From the NCBI GenBank assembly GCA_048013815.1, contig CM106586.1, positions 3,844,001 to 3,908,000 on the forward strand: DNA of 64,000 bases. Reading direction: 5' to 3'. Below the pieces are notes generated by a model that was not told the DNA's origin, made no database searches, and saw only the letters and a list, made by a program, of their open reading frames with translations. Positions 59,776 to 64,000 of the stretch are shown in pieces. The translations under genes were made by a program, and so were the position numbers. Position 1 is the first letter of the stretch. Each line of letters starts with the position of its first letter. This DNA comes from Setoptus koraiensis (taxonomy: Eukaryota; Arthropoda).

Positions 59776-60063
59776 ATGAATAAAAGCGGTCAAACTGAAG
59801 AGGCGTGGCTTGTGCGCGCGGCGCGGAGTGCAACTGCGCCCGCAGATAGTCAGACCACCCACCGAGTCCTAGCGCACGGGACGCATACCCAGAGGATCGA
59901 ATCAGCCTGGAGAGCACTTCGGCGGAAATTCAGTTCAGGCGGGATCAAGATCGACGACATTAGCCAGCACATGACTGAATACATGTGGCGCCGCCAATGT
60001 ATACGCACAGGAATTGATCCGTTCGTGGCACTAATAGATCTGATGAAGAACAATAATCAATAA
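59776..60063 (+). pseudogene. Merlin/IS1595 (ISXO2-like) transposase C-terminal fragment
   Basis: The frame ends in the ISXO2-like DDE transposase tail: HTQRIESAWRALRRKF (the conserved HTQ-IES-W block with the catalytic Glu), SQHMTEYMWRRQC (eyL-EfmWRRr) and DPFVALIDLM (DPF-alL-). The N-terminal zinc ribbon and the first two catalytic Asp positions are not seen, so only the last third remains. It is more GC-rich than neighbours. Merlin elements occur in animals, while IS1595 occurs in bacteria; which one this came from is open. Confidence 0.7.
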
Positions 60064-60166
60064 AGGGTATACCCCCATATTTTAACGGTTGATCAATCAT
60101 AGAGGCGCTGGATCATCGACGGGATTCTGAGCACGCACTGCGGGGCTGCGCCGCGGCACCGAGGTG

Positions 60167-60279
60167 TGCGGGTAGGCCTTCGGCCTACCCGCATAGGCCG
60201 GCCTACCGTCCACGCCGTCGGCCTTCGGCCGACGGCGGGACGATTGACGGCCTGCCTCGTGACGGCCCTACGGGCCGTC
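60167..60279. repeat. Cluster of GC-rich hairpins, two with UUCG-type loops
   Basis: Three perfect hairpins in a row: 60167-60193 (TGCGGGTAGGCC/GGCCTACCCGCA around TTC), 60214-60236 (GCCGTCGGCC/GGCCGACGGC around TTC) and 60261-60279 (GACGGCCC/GGGCCGTC around TAC). The first two form C(UUCG)G caps if transcribed, an extra-stable loop common in bacterial and some viral terminators. Confidence 0.85.
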
Positions 60280-60595
60280 CCGCATCCCGGGAAAGGATTG
60301 TTTCCCGTGGGCTGGGGGTCGAGTGGGCGGGGCCCGCGATCGGGCCGGGTTCCGTTCGACCTCGTTTTCAAGTTGCAAGCTTGGACAAACAAATATGCCA
60401 AACAGAGTACCCGATTCGCGTTGATTCTCGGACCGGAAGTGCTAGATATGGAAAACAACGAATATCTCAAGATCGGGTTGTTGAATTTCGTTCTTTCTGC
60501 TGTCATCACTAATAGTGAATTGTAAGCTGTGTGATCATACCAAAATTTATGGTCTAGAACCCTTGTGAGGCCGATAAAACTGATTTTTCGATATC

Positions 60596-60690
60596 TCCGG
60601 AAGTAAAAATTTCCGCACTTCCGGACTATCATATTTGTATTTGGGGGCCCCTTCGGGGCCCCTTTGTGAAGTTTCGTTGGAATCGGGCTT
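60596..60690 (-). repeat. Modular ~90-bp repeat, copy B, with UUCG hairpin
   Basis: Inverted relative to copy A. It carries GGGGCCCC-TTC-GGGGCCCC at 60644-60662 in the stem position, the TCCGGAAGTGCGGAAA core (inverse strand) and the CCGATTCCAACGAAACTTCA end. Confidence 0.75.
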
Positions 60691-60742
60691 GGTACGTGTT
60701 AGATACAACACCCGATCTTTTCGACTGTATCGGGTTTCTCAT

Positions 60743-61024
60743 TCATCGACATTTCATCCGGGCTATAGTTTGGGTCTGTTTTGTGCCAGTCGACATTTTT
60801 TTCATCATGGGTCCGCTGCCTGCGGGGTTGATATTAACTTCGTAATCGTCGTCAGACATTCGAGACACTGGCCTCACCTCGCTTTCACTCTCGGATGAAG
60901 TGGAGGGTGGTTGGCCTCGTATTTTGTGATAGACCTCTCGAGCTTTTTTCATATCTTCTGAATGTTTCGATCTCTGCGACATCATTTTGTTCACAGTCGG
61001 GCTTTGTGAGCTGTTTGGCTTCAA
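60743..61024 (-). CDS. Hypothetical charged protein in the repeat island
   Basis: A 93-codon frame: a Ser/Lys-rich start, a helical KKAREVYHKIRG block, then a Ser/Glu-rich and MSDDDYEVNINP acidic stretch. No family is recognised. It is flanked on both sides by modular repeat copies B and C, which could make the pair a cassette, but the frame may be chance. Confidence 0.25.
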   Translation of the reverse strand: MKPNSSQSPTVNKMMSQRSKHSEDMKKAREVYHKIRGQPPSTSSESESEVRPVSRMSDDDYEVNINPAGSGPMMKKMSTGTKQTQTIARMKCR

Positions 61025-61105
61025 GCTCAGGTCCCATCACCATAACAGATGTGCCCAACAGACGGCTGAAGGCGTTGCGGGGTGTTGTAGCGATTAGTGC
61101 CCCGC

Positions 61106-61190
61106 CCCAATTTCGATGGAACTTCCGGTACGGGTTCATATTGACCCCAATAGACTAGAAAAGTGTCCGGAAGTGCAGAAACTTCCAGAG
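61106..61190 (+). repeat. Modular ~90-bp repeat, copy C
   Basis: Same order of parts as copy A: CCAATTTCGATGGAACTTC, a short spacer with GGGTT...GACCCC, AGACTAG, then TGTCCGGAAGTGCAGAAAC and TTCC. Confidence 0.65.
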
Positions 61191-61601
61191 GCCACCACAT
61201 CTCCATATCCATCACGCTCCCGCGACGACTACGTGCGACCGGAACCCTTCGGATCGGGTTGATGGGTGCTTCGGGTCTTGTCCTCAGCCCTCCGCTCACA
61301 TGACTGCTATCCGTACACGACCGTTAGTGGGAGAACGGACTGTTCACCGTGAACCTGAATCTCCAACTGTGAGAATCTCGAGAACCCGAAGTAGCGCACG
61401 CTTGTGTGTTGATCAGTATGGGCCTCTACAGGGACTATTTGCTCGTGCGCGCGGATATTCCGTCCTGTCAACGCCCTCGCGGCGGATTTTGCCGAACATC
61501 TCTTGAACCGGAATTTGTACAAACTAGAAATAGGCTGTATCGTACTCTGCATGCTATGATCTCTATGAATAGAGAGTTTCAACTCTCTACCTCAATTTTT
61601 T

Positions 61602-61681
61602 TGTAAAACCTGAACCGGAAGTTTCCGCGCTCCCAGACCACCGAGCTTATTGTTTTTGGACCTTGTGTGAAGTATCGGTCA
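61602..61681 (-). repeat. Modular ~90-bp repeat, copy D
   Basis: Inverted: reading the minus strand gives CCGATACTTCACACAAGGTC, a spacer, GGGAGCGCGGAAACTTCCGG and TTCAGGTTTTAC, the same end as copy A. Confidence 0.65.
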
Positions 61682-63079
61682 GGGTGAAGGCATTTTGACC
61701 AAAGCACGATCAGGGGATTATGTGGGCGATCAACAGCGGCGAATGGCCCAAGTCTTCGGAAGACCGTCCAGATGTGGTAGAAAATCTGATGCAAAGGTCG
61801 TGGGCGGATGGGCCCACAACCAGGCCCTCCATGAATGATACTGTTGAAGAAATAAAGATAAAGATATCCGATGCGCGAGTTGACAGTGATCGCAATCCGG
61901 CCGAGTTTCGGTGTTGCCTCGACACAAAACTCAAAATGGATTGAAAAATGTTGACAAATTAGATTTTGGTGGTTTGTTACAGGATGGCCAATGGATGTAT
62001 TACATTCCGCCGATATTTTTTCCTCCAATGTGTTATTTCCAAAACTTATTAGCTGCCAAGAAATCACACAATTGGCGCAAACATACCAGCGGACATACAA
62101 AACAGCCAGCTGGATGCCATAGGAATTGTTTTATATCATGGGAACAGCAGCAACAGTATTAACGGCAACCCTAGTTTCACTTTAGCTGACATATAGGAAT
62201 GGAAAATTTCAATTCAACGTGAGCGATTAATCGGCGAAAGGATTGGCACTTGTCAATTGATTGTAGGCCCGAATAACCTTGACTATCTCATGAGTGGCAT
62301 TTAATTGAAATCAAAAGCCCAATTCCATGGTCACAAATACCTCGGCTGCAACAGATTGGCCACGGTTGGGTGCATCGTCGCAAAATCATCACCATGAACT
62401 GTTCACAATGTCATTCAGTTCGGATAAAGAGCAAAATTTATACCTCAAACACGATGAACTTGACTCTTTATGAAATATCCTGCAAGCAAATCGGTTGATA
62501 TAATTAATTATCACATATAAGCATGCCTTTTGCAGCCAACAAATGATTCTATTCAAAATGAACTTTTCAATGGAATCATTCTTGCTAATGTTGTGTCTCA
62601 TCGCTTGCGAACAAAACATAAATAGGAAACCTGTTGATGGTTTTGTGTTTTGCTGCAACTTTATCCGAGCAATAGCGTCATGTGAGATTGAAACTGTCAC
62701 GATTGCCATGTGTCTGTAGTCACACTGCTGAATGTCACCTGAATGTCAGCGCCTCATCCTAGTGACAACTACATCGTGTGTTATGAAAATCGCTTTGATA
62801 ATAATTGAAATATATTTTGTCACACATCGGCATTGCTGAGAGGCCCTGAAACAAACAAATTAATAACCACTCTGCCCACCATCTACACGCAACTAAAAGC
62901 CATTTTTCTCCAGTATTTCACTGGCAGTTAGTGCCAATTTAGTGACTAATGGCAGGGCATGTCATCGGAACGAGTTGTGGTTCATGACGAAACCACCATG
63001 AAATATTGCTTACCTGGTTCGTTCGTAAACTGGTCTGAATGTACGTTGGCAAGACGTTATTGTTTGTCAAGATTGAGAG
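61682..63079. other. Intergenic region, no gene called
   Basis: A frame at 61911-62162 encodes an unusual aromatic/Cys/His stretch, but nothing identifies it and no splice partners were found. Otherwise nothing recognisable. Confidence 0.4.
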
Positions 63080-63837
63080 ATGTTTTGCACGCTTCGTTGC
63101 GCAATTAGCTATTTAAATCAGCCTGACTCAGGCGTACGCATCTTGCCACACTTGGACATTGTTCATTGCAGCGGAAATGACTCAATGCGACTTAAATTAT
63201 TTCTTTTTGGTCGAAATGTTTGCTTCATTTGCAAATTGAACATATGCGAGCAAGGACCAAATATCGTCGGCATCATTCGCATCGTGTCTAAATTACAAAA
63301 GCCGGACTATTGTCATCAGAGCTCTGGTTTACCAATGGCCAAATTGTTTTGTGAATTACATCAACAGATCACCGTCACATCGTTAGTGTCGCGAACCAAT
63401 CGCAATTCAGAAAGGTAACGACAACTATGATCCAGCACATAAGCACACTTGTAATATATCTGTTTATAGTGATCATAATTAATCATCAATGCATGATTAA
63501 AGTGTTTATGTTAAATATCAGAGTGTTACGTAAATTTAATTTTCATCATCATGGCATCAACAGGTTGGCCGAAATGGCACGAACAAGCAAGCTTAGGAAG
63601 CCAAGCTCCCGGTCAAGACTGACAAGAATACGGCGGCCGGGCGGAGGCCATTTCGATGCGACGGCGCTGAAATTGTATTCGGCCACCAAAGTGACATCGT
63701 TAATTGGTAATAGCACTTTTGCTACAAACACTGTAAACTTTTTTGCTGACCTGAGAAGCAAATTGCCTAGAGCGGATGATTTATTTACGCAGCCATTCGT
63801 AAAAACAATTCTGGATTTCAAGCGCCAATACGTCTAA
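63080..63837 (+). CDS. Unrecognised two-exon gene
   Basis: Exon 63080-63414 ends CAGAAAG|GTAACG and exon 63564-63837 begins after ATCAACAG. The splice completes an Arg codon (AG|G) and keeps frame, giving about 202 residues. The first part is Cys-rich with hydrophobic stretches (KLFLFGRNVCFICKLNICEQ); the second starts basic (RTSKLRKPSSRSRLTRIRRP) and ends in a compact conserved-looking tail (FVKTILDFKRQYV). AATAAA lies at 63980-63985. I do not recognise a family. The ATG at 63080 may not be the true start, as more exons could lie upstream. The clean splice and polyadenylation signal are the main evidence. Confidence 0.4.
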
Positions 63838-63979
63838 TACAAATTGTTTCATACGTATACGTATACAAAAATATGACAATAACAATACCGATAATATCTC
63901 ACTAATATACACAATAACGTGAACGGATAAACGTTTGTTAGCAATCACGATAAGCTATGATAATTGACTAACTCTTAAT

Positions 63980-63985
63980 AATAAA
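63980..63985 (+). terminator. Polyadenylation signal of the last gene
   Basis: AATAAA about 143 nt after the stop codon at 63835-63837. Confidence 0.45.
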
Positions 63986-64000
63986 TCAAGCAAGCAAATA

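Overview
The window is animal nuclear DNA. Coding exons are split by short GT-AG introns of about 90-130 nt, many genes are intron-poor, AATAAA signals follow stop codons, and the products are metazoan: a T-type calcium channel, elevenin, Piwi, AP-3 beta and an SLC17 transporter. The elevenin gene, hAT, Merlin-like and copia-like fossils and intron-poor structure fit an arthropod, possibly a mite. That assignment is a low-confidence inference.

Layout. (1) 171-32153, plus strand: one very large Cav3-type (T-type) calcium channel gene of nine coding exons, about 3358 residues. Exon 1 is separated from exon 2 by a 21.2-kb intron with AT-AC ends and other minor-spliceosome (U12) features. Its first ~15 kb are GC-rich, full of GGGCCC, simple repeats and hairpins; its last ~5 kb are AT-rich. 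(2) 32204-34770: an exocyst Sec8/EXOC4-derived reading frame that looks internally deleted (minus), then a PI3-kinase p85-type adaptor reduced to iSH2 plus cSH2 (plus). (3) 35353-36756: the start of a TMEM184-like gene running into a 500-N gap, then an elevenin neuropeptide precursor whose start is lost in the gap. (4) 38253-44717: AP-3 beta lacking its ear, a BED zinc-finger gene, and on the minus strand a single-exon Piwi-clade Argonaute with a complete DEDH tetrad. (5) 48152-52586: a nine-exon SLC17/sialin-like transporter.

From about 54 kb the window turns into a repeat-rich island: a long inverted-repeat element, an importin-alpha pseudogene fragment bounded by copies of a dispersed repeat, a hAT transposase tail beside a 7-bp satellite, a copia-type gag fossil, a Merlin/IS1595-like transposase tail, and a modular ~90-bp repeat present four times (plus one partial copy) between 55.87 and 61.68 kb, with GC-rich UUCG-type hairpins. 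The origin of this island is unresolved. The window ends with an unrecognised two-exon gene (63080-63837).

The genes do not form one pathway; neighbours look like ordinary unrelated animal genes. The most interesting points are the giant AT-AC intron, the three reduced or rearranged conserved proteins (Sec8, p85, AP-3 beta), and the modular repeat/hairpin island. All exon joins were made by eye from reading frame and family alignment from memory; none was tested against transcripts.
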